DNA of 64,000 nucleotides from Desulfomicrobium baculatum DSM 4028 (GTDB lineage Bacteria > Desulfobacterota > Desulfovibrionia > Desulfovibrionales > Desulfomicrobiaceae): the NCBI RefSeq assembly GCF_000023225.1, contig NC_013173.1:1366501-1430500 (forward strand), in the 5' to 3' direction. Position 1 is the stretch's first letter, and the number at the start of each line of letters is the position of its first letter. Positions 52,280 through 61,380 of this stretch are shown here, in pieces. Position numbers and translations under genes: made by a program. Under the pieces are notes generated by a model. The model did not search any database. It saw nothing but the letters and a program-made list of their open reading frames with translations, and was not told the DNA's origin.

Positions 52280-53558
52280 ATGGCATCCATCAGGATGAGA
52301 CGTTCTGGACCCCGCCCGGCAATCCGTATATCTCCTGTCGGCATGCAGCAGCAGGACATCATCTTTAAACTGAGTAGCCTCGCCAACCGCTTTCCGCGTG
52401 GGCTCGAGCTTTCCAAGCAGGATTTGCTTTTCGTCGGCTGGCTGTATTTTCGTGAGTTGGCCACGGAGGCGGCGAGGATCTCGGACCGTGAGTTGCGGCA
52501 GCAGCTTTCCCATGCCGCCGCTCAACTCGGTATGGAGGATGACGTCTCTCAGCCGGCGCAGGTCATTGACCGGCTGGTGCGTTTCAGGATGGTGCGCACG
52601 TCGGTCACTGATTCGCGGGCGCAGGAGTACTGTCTGACTCGGCTTGGGCGTAGTCTGGCCCGGGATCTTTTGGAAGATGCGGACTTTGGCAGCGAGGATT
52701 TGTGCACACTCCTGAATCAGGCGCATTCTTCGCTGCGCCAGGAGATGACGCAGGGCGATCATGCGGAGCTTGCCAAGTGGCTGACTCATTTCTTTCATGG
52801 CACCATTCGAGAAAAGATCGAGTACAAGCTCCTGTCCATAGAAGAGGGGCTCCTCGATCAGGAGCAGACCGCCAAGCGGCTGGGCAGTGGGCAGGACGAA
52901 CAGGCTTTCGAGGAGGCCTTGGCTGCGGAGCGCAAGGGGCGCGAGTATCTGGACGAGCTGCTTGATGCGGTCCAAGACGGGTCGGCCTACATGCCGCTCA
53001 TGGCTGCGCTGTCGGAATGCCATGACCGTTTTTCCCAGCCCAAGCTGCGCACCGCCATCGGGCGGGCGCTGGATTTTCTGGAGGGGATGCGCCATCGCAT
53101 TGAGCGCATGCTCGCAAAACTCATCCGGTTCGTGCGGCAGTGCGTCTCTTATAAATCTCTCTCCCCTTCTGGAACTCATCCTTCCTACAGGAATCCTCAT
53201 CTACACGGGTGGCTACGCCTCACGAGGGGTGGCCGCTTGGCTCAAATCGGCACCTGTCTCATGCCGCTGGATTCACTTCGGAGACTTCGATCCTGACGGG
53301 CTGGCCATATTCGACAGGCTGTCCGCCGCATCGGGACGTGACGGGGAGTTCTTTCCGAATCAGGAAACATTGGAACTCCTGCACTCCGACTTGACTGCAT
53401 GGCAGGGTGTCAGGTCATTCCGCGAGGACGCGTTGCGTGGCGATCAGTTGAAGGCTTTGGCGAGGTGGGGTGCGGATCATAAACTGCAGGCCGAACAGGA
53501 GCAGGTGCTTTATCAGCTCAGGAAGCGCGGGGTGAACCTGGTCGCGCTGCTTTTCTGA
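52280..53558 (+). pseudogene. Wadjet (Jet/Mks) relic: kleisin-like front joined to JetD-like end
   Basis: The first part (52280 to about 53140) encodes a GC-rich helical protein resembling MukF/MksF/JetA-type kleisins: a winged-helix start (LSSLANRFPRGLELSKQDLL), a second DNA-binding-like part with VIDRLVRFRMVRTS, and long helices to LIRFVRQC. The frame then changes, and from about 53140 to 53558 another frame reads a JetD-type TOPRIM/DUF2220-like end: YTGGYASRGVAAWL, IHFGDFDPDGLAIFDRL and LKALARWGADHKLQAEQEQV. The usual JetA-JetB-JetC-JetD order would be missing all of B and C and the start of D. A deletion between the two ends is the simplest account. Confidence 0.55.
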
Positions 53559-53563
53559 AACGA

Positions 53564-53623
53564 CACTGCGCAGCTGCGTGCAATTTTGATATGCACGCAG
53601 CGGCGCAGTGCTGATTTTTAAAT
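53564..53623. terminator. Long hairpin terminator between convergent genes
   Basis: CACTGCGCAGCTGCGTGCA pairs with its near-complement ending at 53610, with one mismatch and a short AT-rich loop. CTGATTTTTAAA follows. It serves the relic and the convergent nuclease gene. Confidence 0.85.
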
Positions 53624-53626
53624 TGA

Positions 53627-54865
53627 CTAGAATCCTGATGCGCGATTGTTCTTGTCTGCAAAACATTCATCCGTACTGCGGATTGTTTTTTTCATAGAAT
53701 CAAGGATGTTAAAAATTTCAATCAAAGCAGGGAGTTCAGAATGACTGATTCTGAAATCGCTTTCGATCTTCGGCAGTTTAACGTTTTCGATGTCCTTTTC
53801 CAGCACAACATCAATTTCTTCGCTCTTGAAGATGCTCTTGACATTTTCAAAGCTAACGCCTGTTCCATCGTAGGCGCCGATAACAAGAATATATTTCACG
53901 GACTGTGATTTTTTCTGCTTGAAATGCATCTTATTCATTTCCCTGCGTTTCGAAATCTGGTTCAAAACCGTGTGATAGTCATCGCCAATGCTTGGTTTGA
54001 GTTCGACATAATACAGTTCACTGGTTTTTTTTGGGTTTGCATATCTCCATTCTGCAAGCAAGAAGTCCGGGTAATTAAGCTGTTCGTTATTGCCAACGGA
54101 GTATCTGTGCAAAGCGCGCTCGAAAAAATTTTCGACACGCGATGAGAATTTCGGGTTAATTTCTTCATGGTGTTTGATTTCAATGGTTACATCATTGAAC
54201 TTTTTTTCGAACGAAGTTTTGCAAGGGCTGATCTGCTTGAAGTGTGATTCAGCCAAGTATATTCTGAATTCTTCAAAAAACGCATGGAACAATTCAAAGT
54301 CCAGGACGGTGTTTCTGTAAAGTTCTTCCGGATTGCTTACGATCAAGCTTGCAGGACTGCTGAACAAGTATTCTTCCTGCTTTCTTCCGTCCGTATATTT
54401 TTTGAACGGAGAAACAGGGATAATGAATGATTTTTTTTCGCGCATATTCCAATTTTCCGATATTGAATTTACTTCATCAGCCATTTTTTTGATTTCAGAA
54501 ATTCTGCTACTTACGCTTTCGCACACGTTCTTGACGATTGACATCTTGTCAGTGAAATAATCATCAAGATTGCGTTCATAATATTTTTTGTCGTGAGAGA
54601 ATATTTCCGGGTTGACCAAGTAGAACAGTTTCAACATCGTGTCTTTGGTCAAATATTCTGCCTGCATTCTGTTATGGCTAGGCGTTTTGATATCGTTTTC
54701 AGGATCATTGAGTACCAAATTGTACAGATATGGGTACTGTTCGCGAATGGTGGCCTGGCCAACCAGCCAGGCGCAATAGGACTTGTCGGCCAAAAGGACT
54801 TCGAGGGGCTGTCCCTCGTACTTTCCAAAGGGGACCAAGTTTTTGTCTTTTTTGTTCTTGCTCAT
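53627..54865 (-). CDS. Putative PD-(D/E)XK nuclease with DUF3820-like N-terminus
   Basis: The 412-residue product begins with LVPFGKYEGQPLEVLL and YCAWLVGQ, the small domain also found at the end of exonuclease X-type proteins (GKYxG with a Trp). Near 264-289 NYPDFLLAEWRYANPKK followed by YYVELKPS gives the PD...ExK spacing of the restriction-like nuclease fold. After it, ILVIGAYDGTG and a Lys/Glu-rich tail. The gene is divergent from a CI-like repressor with a palindromic operator between them, as in controlled defence genes. No methyltransferase is present, so it is not a classic restriction system. Confidence 0.6.
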   Translation of the reverse strand: MSKNKKDKNLVPFGKYEGQPLEVLLADKSYCAWLVGQATIREQYPYLYNLVLNDPENDIKTPSHNRMQAEYLTKDTMLKLFYLVNPEIFSHDKKYYERNLDDYFTDKMSIVKNVCESVSSRISEIKKMADEVNSISENWNMREKKSFIIPVSPFKKYTDGRKQEEYLFSSPASLIVSNPEELYRNTVLDFELFHAFFEEFRIYLAESHFKQISPCKTSFEKKFNDVTIEIKHHEEINPKFSSRVENFFERALHRYSVGNNEQLNYPDFLLAEWRYANPKKTSELYYVELKPSIGDDYHTVLNQISKRREMNKMHFKQKKSQSVKYILVIGAYDGTGVSFENVKSIFKSEEIDVVLEKDIENVKLPKIESDFRISHSELPALIEIFNILDSMKKTIRSTDECFADKNNRASGF

Positions 54866-55008
54866 AAGAAATCTCCTGTTTGTTTTTGGTTAAAAAAGTT
54901 GACTTATGAGATGGGTATATATAACTTTAGGCTAGTTTTGTCAATATGTATTTAAAAATAAATGCGTTTAATCGAAATATTTGTCATAATATCGTTAAAT
55001 TATTTAGA

Positions 55009-55034
55009 TTTTTCCTAAATTGATTTAGGAAAAA
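55009..55034. promoter_or_regulatory. Palindromic operator before the CI-like repressor gene
   Basis: TTTTTCCTAAAT and its exact complement ATTTAGGAAAAA are separated by TG, a perfect 12-bp inverted repeat ending 23 bases before the repressor ATG, within the divergent region shared with the nuclease gene. It suits binding by a dimeric helix-turn-helix protein. Confidence 0.7.
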
Positions 55035-55057
55035 AGATGAAGAATTTGGAGGACTAG

Positions 55058-55444
55058 ATGAGTCGTGCGGGAATGGATTTGGAGTTCGAAGACGTTTTCC
55101 GGCGCATATCCGAGCAAACGGATCTCAAGACGTCCACGAACCTTGCAGAGTTTTTGGGGATATCGAGTGCTTCAGTGTCGAAGCAAAAAACCGGGAACAC
55201 GTTTCCGGCAGGGTGGGCTATTTTGATTGCAAAACAATATAATCTGGATCTAAATTATATTGTTTTTGGGGAAAAATATGCGGATAAAATGAGGAAAAAT
55301 GATGAAGATATGAATGTCTTAATTAAAAATTATGTAGAAAAAAAACATAATTTTGAATTAAAAGATGGTGATTATGTTTTGAAAGCGCTTTCTGGTGAAA
55401 TAGTATTTATAATCGAAAGATTTTTAGATTATATGAGAAAGTAA
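55058..55444 (+). CDS. CI-type helix-turn-helix repressor
   Basis: GGAGG precedes the ATG by 5 bases; 128 residues. The N-terminal half (STNLAEFLGISSASVSKQKT, then FPAGWAILIAKQYNLDLNYI) is the phage CI-repressor helix-turn-helix fold. The C-terminal half is short, AT-rich and lacks a LexA-type autocleavage Ser/Lys domain. It is divergent to the nuclease gene and probably represses both itself and that gene through the operator at 55009-55034. Confidence 0.72.
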   Translation: MSRAGMDLEFEDVFRRISEQTDLKTSTNLAEFLGISSASVSKQKTGNTFPAGWAILIAKQYNLDLNYIVFGEKYADKMRKNDEDMNVLIKNYVEKKHNFELKDGDYVLKALSGEIVFIIERFLDYMRK

Positions 55445-55646
55445 TTTTTATATTTTGAAATTCCTTGCAAAGAAAAATAAACTATCATCGAAAATTACGA
55501 CAAGGGTTTGATAGCAATTTGAACAATCGAAAACGGACCGGTTGGGCACCTTCGAGCCTTAGCTTATCAAGAGCTGTAGCCTTCCCGTAAAACCGGGCCA
55601 TTGAAAAATAGAGATTTCTGGTAAAGATTGCCTCACGGAGGGCAAG

Positions 55647-55913
55647 ATGAAGAAGTCTCGATTTTCGGAAAGCCAGATCATTCGGATTTTGAAAGAAGCC
55701 GATGGCGGTCGCAAGGTTGTTGATATTTGTCGTGAACACGGCGTGAGCCAAGCCACCTACTACCAGTGGAAGGCCAAGTTTGGCGGCATGGAAGCCTCGG
55801 ATATCCGCAGGCTCAAGGAGCTTGAAGAAGAGAACAGCAAGCTCAAGCGCATGTTCGCCAATCTCAGCCTCGAAAACGAGGCATTGAAGGATGTCATCAC
55901 AAAAAAGCTCTGA
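55647..55913 (+). CDS. IS3 transposase orfA
   Basis: The 88-residue product begins MKKSRFSESQIIRILKEADG, with the helix-turn-helix (VDICREHGVSQATYYQWKAK) and a leucine-zipper-like helix ending LKDVITKKL of IS3 orfA proteins. AAAAAAG at 55901-55907 just before the stop permits a -1 frameshift into orfB to make the fused transposase. Confidence 0.92.
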   Translation: MKKSRFSESQIIRILKEADGGRKVVDICREHGVSQATYYQWKAKFGGMEASDIRRLKELEEENSKLKRMFANLSLENEALKDVITKKL

Positions 55914-55945
55914 GGCCAGCCGAGAAGCGCGATTTAGCGGATTTC

Positions 55946-56758
55946 ATGCACAGCGAGCATGGCATCAGTGAGCGGCAGGCATGCGCTGCGCTGGGCCTTA
56001 GCCGGACTGTGTACCGGTATGAGCCCAAACCGAAAGATGATTCGCCGATCATTGAAGCGCTTCTGGGACTGGTCGACCGGTATCCTCGTTACGGTTTCGG
56101 CAAGCTGTTCGCGGTATTGCGCAGACACGGTTTTCGCTGGAACCATAAACGCGTCTACCGGGTATATTGTCTTTTGAAGATGAATCTCCGGCGCAAAGGC
56201 AAGAAGCGCCTGCCCTCGCGAAACCCGCAACCACTGGCGGTTCCGCCATGCGCGAATGTCTGCTGGTCCATTGACTTCATGCATGACGCGCTGGCCAGCG
56301 GTCAGAGGTTTAGGACTTTCAACGTGCTGGACGACTTCAGTCGTGAGTGTTTGGGGATTGAGGTGGATACGAATCTGCCAGCGGCAAGGATATTGCGGGT
56401 TTTGGATCGGATTGTGGCTTGGCGCGGGCTTCCTGCCAAGCTGAGAATGGACAACGGGCCGGAGCTGATTTCCGTGCTGCTGGCCGACTGGGCCGAAAAG
56501 AACGGCGTGGCATTGGAGTTCATCCAGCCAGGCAAGCCCACGCAGAATTCGTACATTGAGCGGTTCAACAAGACCTACAGGGAAGAGGTCCTAGACTTCT
56601 ACTTTTTCAAATCACTCACGGAAGTGAAGGAAATTACGGAGAATTGGCAGAGGCAGTACAACGAGGAGCGGCCCCATGAGTCTCTTGGCGATTTGACCCC
56701 GGCAGAGTTCCTCATGAAATATTCACCCAAGGAAGTCTCTACTTTTGGATGGCACTAA
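55946..56758 (+). CDS. IS3 transposase orfB (DDE integrase)
   Basis: Taken from the ATG at 55946; the frame is open back to the slippery run near 55901, so an OrfAB fusion is possible. The 270-residue product has CWSIDFMHDALASGQRFR (first Asp), KLRMDNGPELIS (second Asp) and NSYIERFNKTYREEV (Glu), the D-D-E set of the retroviral-integrase-like fold. Full length for the family. Confidence 0.92.
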   Translation: MHSEHGISERQACAALGLSRTVYRYEPKPKDDSPIIEALLGLVDRYPRYGFGKLFAVLRRHGFRWNHKRVYRVYCLLKMNLRRKGKKRLPSRNPQPLAVPPCANVCWSIDFMHDALASGQRFRTFNVLDDFSRECLGIEVDTNLPAARILRVLDRIVAWRGLPAKLRMDNGPELISVLLADWAEKNGVALEFIQPGKPTQNSYIERFNKTYREEVLDFYFFKSLTEVKEITENWQRQYNEERPHESLGDLTPAEFLMKYSPKEVSTFGWH

Positions 56759-56774
56759 CTTGGGGAGGTTTACA

Positions 56775-57020
56775 GAGCCATCAACGCTATTGAATAGATC
56801 AGTATGAGAGTGTGCAAGATGACCAAGAACCGGGGCTCGTTCCCGATTGACGCCTCCCTTGCCAAGCTCTTCTATCTGGCCCTACAGAACATCAGCCGGA
56901 AATGGACTATTCCGATTGGAAATTGGGAGGCTGCGCTGACTGATTCAGCATCCAATTCGAAGACAGGATGATCAACCTCTAACACAGCCGTTAACGCAAA
57001 ATTCAGGACATCCTCTACCC
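56775..57020 (+). pseudogene. IS256-family transposase C-terminal remnant
   Basis: Directly after the IS3 element the plus strand reads AINAIE, an in-frame stop, then MTKNRGSFPIDASLAKLFYL and ISRKWTIPIGNWEAAL, which match the C-terminal end of IS256-type (Mutator-like) transposases. A frameshift breaks the last residues. The following TTAACGCAAAATTCAGGACA resembles the usual right terminus. DNA left of the IS3 element does not look like IS256, so that part was lost. Confidence 0.65.
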
Positions 57021-57078
57021 ATGAAAAACATTACTAAAAAAATACACCTCAGATATCGGATGTGCTCCCTGTTCATTG
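57021..57078. other. Short AT-rich gap after the IS relics
   Basis: Separates the IS256 relic from the convergent end of the helicase operon. No terminator hairpin is evident. Confidence 0.3.
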
Positions 57079-60000
57079 CTATGTAATGTTAGATGTTTCT
57101 AAGTAATCTATAATTTTTTTGAAAAGATTGACTTCTGTAGTCTCTGTTTTTGCATTATAAAAGAAGTTTTTATTCCCAATAAAAAATAGATTTTCTTTTG
57201 TCCTAGAGATAGCAACATTAAGCCTTTTTCTATCTAATAAAAATGAAATATTTCCATATGTTTTAACTGTAGAGTAAATTACTATATCAGCTTCTTCACC
57301 TTGAAAACTATCCACAGTGTCTGTTTTAATATTCAACTTACTAAATAAATTTAGTGCTTTAATTTTATTCTTTAATCTTAATTTTTGAGCAGAATATGGA
57401 GTGATAATGCCTACAGATTTTATAAGTCCCTTTTTTTCTAAAAAGCTATTTATGAGTCCAAGTAATGTCACGATCTCGTCTATTTCCATATTATTGTAAC
57501 TACTTGTTCCATCTTTTTTATGAAATCCATTTACATCTATCCATTTAATAATATTTTTAGGGCATATAAAGTCATTTGTTTCTTTAATATGTCCATTGCG
57601 TAGCTTTTCATCATAAAATAAACTACTAGTTAAACTTCCTATTTGTTGAGGCATTCTGAATTGTTCATTTAACATTGCTTTATTACTTAAAGGTATCTTT
57701 TCAAATAGTTCCTCAAAAAAACTTTTTTTCAGAATTTCTAAATCTTCAAAACTCAAATCATTTTCATCATCACTGTCTAATTTCTCTAACAATTTTCTAT
57801 CTATCGTAGGTGGCAATTGATTGTGATCACCAATTAAAATGACTTTTTTTGCACGCAATATCGGAATCAATAGTTCAGGAGCAGTTGCTCGCCCAGCCTC
57901 ATCAATGATAGCTGTATCAAACTCAACCAAGTCTAAACCCAAGGATTTATTTGCAAGTCCGACGCATGTAGCACCCAATATCTGATGTTTACTGATCAGT
58001 AACTCTTTTATCTCATTATCCACATCTCTAAAATCAGGTTTATAAATTAAATTCAGCCATTTGACAGCAAATTCGTAAAGTTTGATATTTTGTTCATTAA
58101 TTTCTCTAAAAGAAGTCGACAATTTAGAATTGAAAGAATTTTTATTATCATTCTTATTTTGTTCTAAATGTATAAAATTAATTATTACTGCTTCTTTATA
58201 TTTTACAAACCAATTTTCAACAGTATATTTTTTAATGTTTTCATATTGAATTTTATCCTCATTCGGCGCAACCCTTATAATGCTATAACCTTCTTGTGCA
58301 AACCACTCTCTATTTTCTCTGTCAATACCATCTAAAACATTATCTACGGCTACATTTTGCTGAGATACAATAAGTATTTTTGAATATTTATCATGCTTAA
58401 TTGTCTGATAAATTAATTCTTTGATTATAGTTGTTTTTCCTGTCCCAGGAGGTCCCTGCACTAAAAAAATATTTTTTTCATTAAAGACTTTTTTGATAAT
58501 TTCTTGTTGATTTTCAGTTAGATTTTTATTTTTAAAGGTCAGTTGACAATCACAGTTAAGAGGTTTGTGTTGAGTTAAAGATGGTGAAATGAGTAGTTGT
58601 TTTATGTCATTATTGACTATTTTAGAAGATGCAAAATCTTTTAATGCTTTTTTTTGCTTTTGCAAAACAGGTTGGTGAGTTTTAACTTTTATAAGCAGTG
58701 TACCACATTTTGGAATATCGCTCAGTTGATCTATAAATTCTATTTTAGATTTTAAAAGACCTTCATTTAAAGAATAATCGTCTAAAAATCCAATATTTAT
58801 GCTGTTTAATTCAAGTGTAACCTCTTTCGGTTTTTTGTCTTTAATTTTTATTTCATGCTCTTTTAAAGTATGACTATCAATATAAAAAATGAGTATTAGA
58901 TCATCTCTATCATATTTTATATATTGTATTTTGAATATTTCAAAAGAGTTATTTTCAATTTGATATTCAATAATCCTTTGCCATTTTCTGAAAAAATCAA
59001 AATCTTTATGCTCAGTTTTAGATGAGTAATCTATATAGGAAAACTGATCATTCAAAAAAGATATAAATTCATTAAAAAGCACTTCTTGATTGAGTGAAAA
59101 ATTTTTATATCTATCATAATATAAGCTATTTTCTATCAGTAAAATTTCATGAGGTATTGTGAACGAACTAGAAGTCAATCTAGATGTGTCAATGCTTACT
59201 ATTTTATGCAGCACTAATAAATGATTATTTTTGTCTATTTCAAAAAAAAGTTCATATTTGTCTAACATTAAGGTTAAATGATTTTGGCTTGAACTTACAG
59301 CTTGAAAGCTATTGCTTTGAAGTGAAATTTCAATTTTCTCAATACAATCAATTGGTATGTTTTCATTAATTTGAAATATACATGGGATAGTTCCACCAGA
59401 AATTTCTTTAATAATTTCATTGTATTTCTCTGTTACGAAGACTTCTTTTAGCAGTAGATCAAACTCTTTAATTTTTACTTCAAAACTGTCATATTCTTTG
59501 TACCGCTTAAAGGGGTATAATTTGTCATCTCTTTTTAATAAAAGCCTTATATCTTTATATACAACATTAATTCGTTCTTGATTTTGTCTTTCATTACGTA
59601 CTGGATGTACCTCAAAACTCATATTCTCTAAAATATGTTGGTACAGTATTCCTTTAATTGCTGATGCATTAAAATGTTTATTATTTTTTGTAAAATCAAT
59701 CAAAATCATAAATTCTTGACTATCATCGAAGCTATTTAGCACATCGACTTCAGTCTTATTGTGATAATCATTAAGCTGTAACTTTTGATCGTATTTGTTC
59801 CAACCTATTGACTGATCTCCATTGACAGAAATTTCATTTTTTATGATATATGCTAATTTTCCAATATAAAGATACTCTTCTGGTAAAAGCGGTTGTGGAA
59901 GTTCTAGTCTCAAAATATCTTCATACTTTTCATATTGTGCTAAATTATCTAATTTATGTTTAAACCAATCTAAATAGCGCCAATAAGCATCAAGCCTATT

Positions 60001-60378
60001 TTTTGCATCTTCAATACGGTTTCTATTCTCAAGTAATGATTGTCTTTGGTATGGTGATATAGCTTCATTCTTGAGCTCTCGCTCTATCGCTATTGCCAAC
60101 TTATCCAAATCATTTTTAATCTCTTTTTTTTCTTCCTTGAAAAATGCAACTTCTTCTAAAAATTTTCTTTTGATTGTATTGAAGTTATTTCGAGCAAGCT
60201 CATTTAAATTTTCATTATGTTGATTTTGTCTAATATCAAACTTGTTTTTTAAGTCATTTAAATCGTTTTGTAATCCTACTTGTCTTCCTTTTTCCTTTTC
60301 TGTCATGTTGTTATAAATCCAACTTGCAGCAGTAGCGGTAATACTTATACCAGCAAGTATAGCAGCTAATGGAAGCAT
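57079..60378 (-). CDS. Membrane-anchored superfamily 1 (Upf1/Dna2-like) helicase
   Basis: The 1099-residue product starts with one membrane segment (LPLAAILAGISITATAASWI), then a long coiled coil (about 25-150). A roughly 450-residue middle part is unrecognised. The helicase core follows: FLVQGPPGTGKTTIIKELI (about 637-655), AVDNVLDGI, FDTAIIDEAGRA (about 820-831), KVILIGDHNQLPPTI, SVGIITPYSAQK, TVDSFQGEEADIVI and LNVAISRTKENLFFIGN, which are motifs I to VI of the Upf1-like SF1 group. No nuclease domain is attached, unlike Mokosh-type defence proteins. Its start overlaps the stop of the upstream coiled-coil gene. A tethered helicase that senses or unwinds invading nucleic acid at the membrane is inference. 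Confidence 0.82.
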   Translation of the reverse strand: MLPLAAILAGISITATAASWIYNNMTEKEKGRQVGLQNDLNDLKNKFDIRQNQHNENLNELARNNFNTIKRKFLEEVAFFKEEKKEIKNDLDKLAIAIERELKNEAISPYQRQSLLENRNRIEDAKNRLDAYWRYLDWFKHKLDNLAQYEKYEDILRLELPQPLLPEEYLYIGKLAYIIKNEISVNGDQSIGWNKYDQKLQLNDYHNKTEVDVLNSFDDSQEFMILIDFTKNNKHFNASAIKGILYQHILENMSFEVHPVRNERQNQERINVVYKDIRLLLKRDDKLYPFKRYKEYDSFEVKIKEFDLLLKEVFVTEKYNEIIKEISGGTIPCIFQINENIPIDCIEKIEISLQSNSFQAVSSSQNHLTLMLDKYELFFEIDKNNHLLVLHKIVSIDTSRLTSSSFTIPHEILLIENSLYYDRYKNFSLNQEVLFNEFISFLNDQFSYIDYSSKTEHKDFDFFRKWQRIIEYQIENNSFEIFKIQYIKYDRDDLILIFYIDSHTLKEHEIKIKDKKPKEVTLELNSINIGFLDDYSLNEGLLKSKIEFIDQLSDIPKCGTLLIKVKTHQPVLQKQKKALKDFASSKIVNNDIKQLLISPSLTQHKPLNCDCQLTFKNKNLTENQQEIIKKVFNEKNIFLVQGPPGTGKTTIIKELIYQTIKHDKYSKILIVSQQNVAVDNVLDGIDRENREWFAQEGYSIIRVAPNEDKIQYENIKKYTVENWFVKYKEAVIINFIHLEQNKNDNKNSFNSKLSTSFREINEQNIKLYEFAVKWLNLIYKPDFRDVDNEIKELLISKHQILGATCVGLANKSLGLDLVEFDTAIIDEAGRATAPELLIPILRAKKVILIGDHNQLPPTIDRKLLEKLDSDDENDLSFEDLEILKKSFFEELFEKIPLSNKAMLNEQFRMPQQIGSLTSSLFYDEKLRNGHIKETNDFICPKNIIKWIDVNGFHKKDGTSSYNNMEIDEIVTLLGLINSFLEKKGLIKSVGIITPYSAQKLRLKNKIKALNLFSKLNIKTDTVDSFQGEEADIVIYSTVKTYGNISFLLDRKRLNVAISRTKENLFFIGNKNFFYNAKTETTEVNLFKKIIDYLETSNIT

Positions 60379-60866
60379 TATCTTTGACCTAAAGTAACTA
60401 AATTATTCATATAAGCTAATTTTTGTTGATGCAGTTGTTCAAACAATGTCATAACGATTGAAGAAGTTAGGCCATCAACTTTTTGATATACTTTGATCTC
60501 TATTTCAATTTTGTCAATTTTATCTATTATTTTTTCTATCAAATCCAATTGCCTCATTTTCAATATGTGTTTATCATCTAATTTTTTATATTCTAACTCA
60601 AATTCTCTTTGAATTTTTAGTATATCTTTTTCAAATTGAACCAATTCAGAAGATAATCTGTTATTTGATTCCATAATTCTAGCATTTGCTTCAATCGCTA
60701 TCTGCTTAGTTTTTTCAATTTCATTCAACCAATCAAGGCCACTTTTAATAACATCAGCACCTGTATTTAGTAAATCAATATATTGATTGCTTGATAAATC
60801 AAATTTTGCACTACCATTTTCTTGTTTTGTTCTATTTTTTTTCGAACTTCTCATTTTAACCTCCAA
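60378..60866 (-). CDS. Coiled-coil protein in the helicase operon
   Basis: The 162-residue product is soluble, highly charged and helical, with long coiled-coil stretches (LVQFEKDILKIQREFELEYK, LDLIEKIIDKIDKIEIEI). No enzyme motif. It overlaps its upstream gene by 11 bases and its downstream gene by one, so expression is coupled. Likely a partner of the coiled coil in the helicase N-terminus. Confidence 0.6.
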   Translation of the reverse strand: MEVKMRSSKKNRTKQENGSAKFDLSSNQYIDLLNTGADVIKSGLDWLNEIEKTKQIAIEANARIMESNNRLSSELVQFEKDILKIQREFELEYKKLDDKHILKMRQLDLIEKIIDKIDKIEIEIKVYQKVDGLTSSIVMTLFEQLHQQKLAYMNNLVTLGQR

Positions 60867-61380
60867 TGTAATCTAATGATATTTCAGCATAAGCCGTCAC
60901 TGCTTCATAATATTGTCTTTCAATTTGTTGTGTTTCTTTGCTAAAAGGATATTCTTTTTTATATTTTTCGACTTCCACTCTCATTAAATAAAAATATTCT
61001 TGAGCTGTTTTATACGCTACTTTCAATATTATTTTATTTTGCTCATTGGCTTTGAGTCTATTTTCTATGAGCTTGCTATTATTTTTCAATTCAAATTTAA
61101 ACTTATCTTCTTCTATTTGTAATCGTTTTTTTAAATTATTAAATTCTTTCTTCAATGTTTCAATCTGTATTTCTAATTGTATATTTTGCTCTTTGACTTT
61201 TTTATATTGAGAATATGATATGAAAAGTTCACCAAGAGATATAGCAGCATCTATAAAAATTAATGTAGGATTTATTTTGTAAAATCCTTTTGACCCATAT
61301 TTTGCAAACTGATAAATAACTTTTGAGTTTCTATAAACTCTGTTTGCTTGTTTTGTATTAAATCTATCTACAGTTCTCAT
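60856..61380 (-). CDS. Second coiled-coil protein in the helicase operon
   Basis: The 174-residue product has a weakly hydrophobic segment (INPTLIFIDAAISLGELFIS, about 38-57) and then a long coiled coil (VKEQNIQLEIQIETLKKEFN and on to about 130). Unrecognised. It overlaps both neighbours by a few bases. The weak hydrophobic segment may dip into the membrane, which would match the membrane-anchored helicase. Confidence 0.58.
   Translation of the reverse strand: MRTVDRFNTKQANRVYRNSKVIYQFAKYGSKGFYKINPTLIFIDAAISLGELFISYSQYKKVKEQNIQLEIQIETLKKEFNNLKKRLQIEEDKFKFELKNNSKLIENRLKANEQNKIILKVAYKTAQEYFYLMRVEVEKYKKEYPFSKETQQIERQYYEAVTAYAEISLDYIGG

Larger units (their letters stand above)
55575..56774 (+). 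mobile_element. Complete IS3-family (IS407-group-like) element, 1200 bp
   Basis: The ends are TGTAGCCTTCCCGTAAAACC on the left and, on the right, the complement of TGTAAACCTCCCCAAGTTAG: imperfect terminal repeats. Both sides carry GAGC (55571-55574 and 56775-56778), an apparent 4-bp target duplication as in the IS407 group. The orfA-orfB pair with a slippery A run is intact, so the element may be active. Its last 85 bases match the window start exactly. Confidence 0.93.

Noticed and set aside
52199-53200. Minus-strand frame of 333 codons opposite the Wadjet-like relic
   Set aside because: The plus strand has recognisable kleisin- and JetD-like patterns; the antisense product is Arg/His/Leu-rich as expected of a shadow frame.
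1-56774. Composite transposon bounded by the two IS3 copies
   Set aside because: The right copy has a matching 4-bp GAGC on both of its own sides, which points to an independent insertion.
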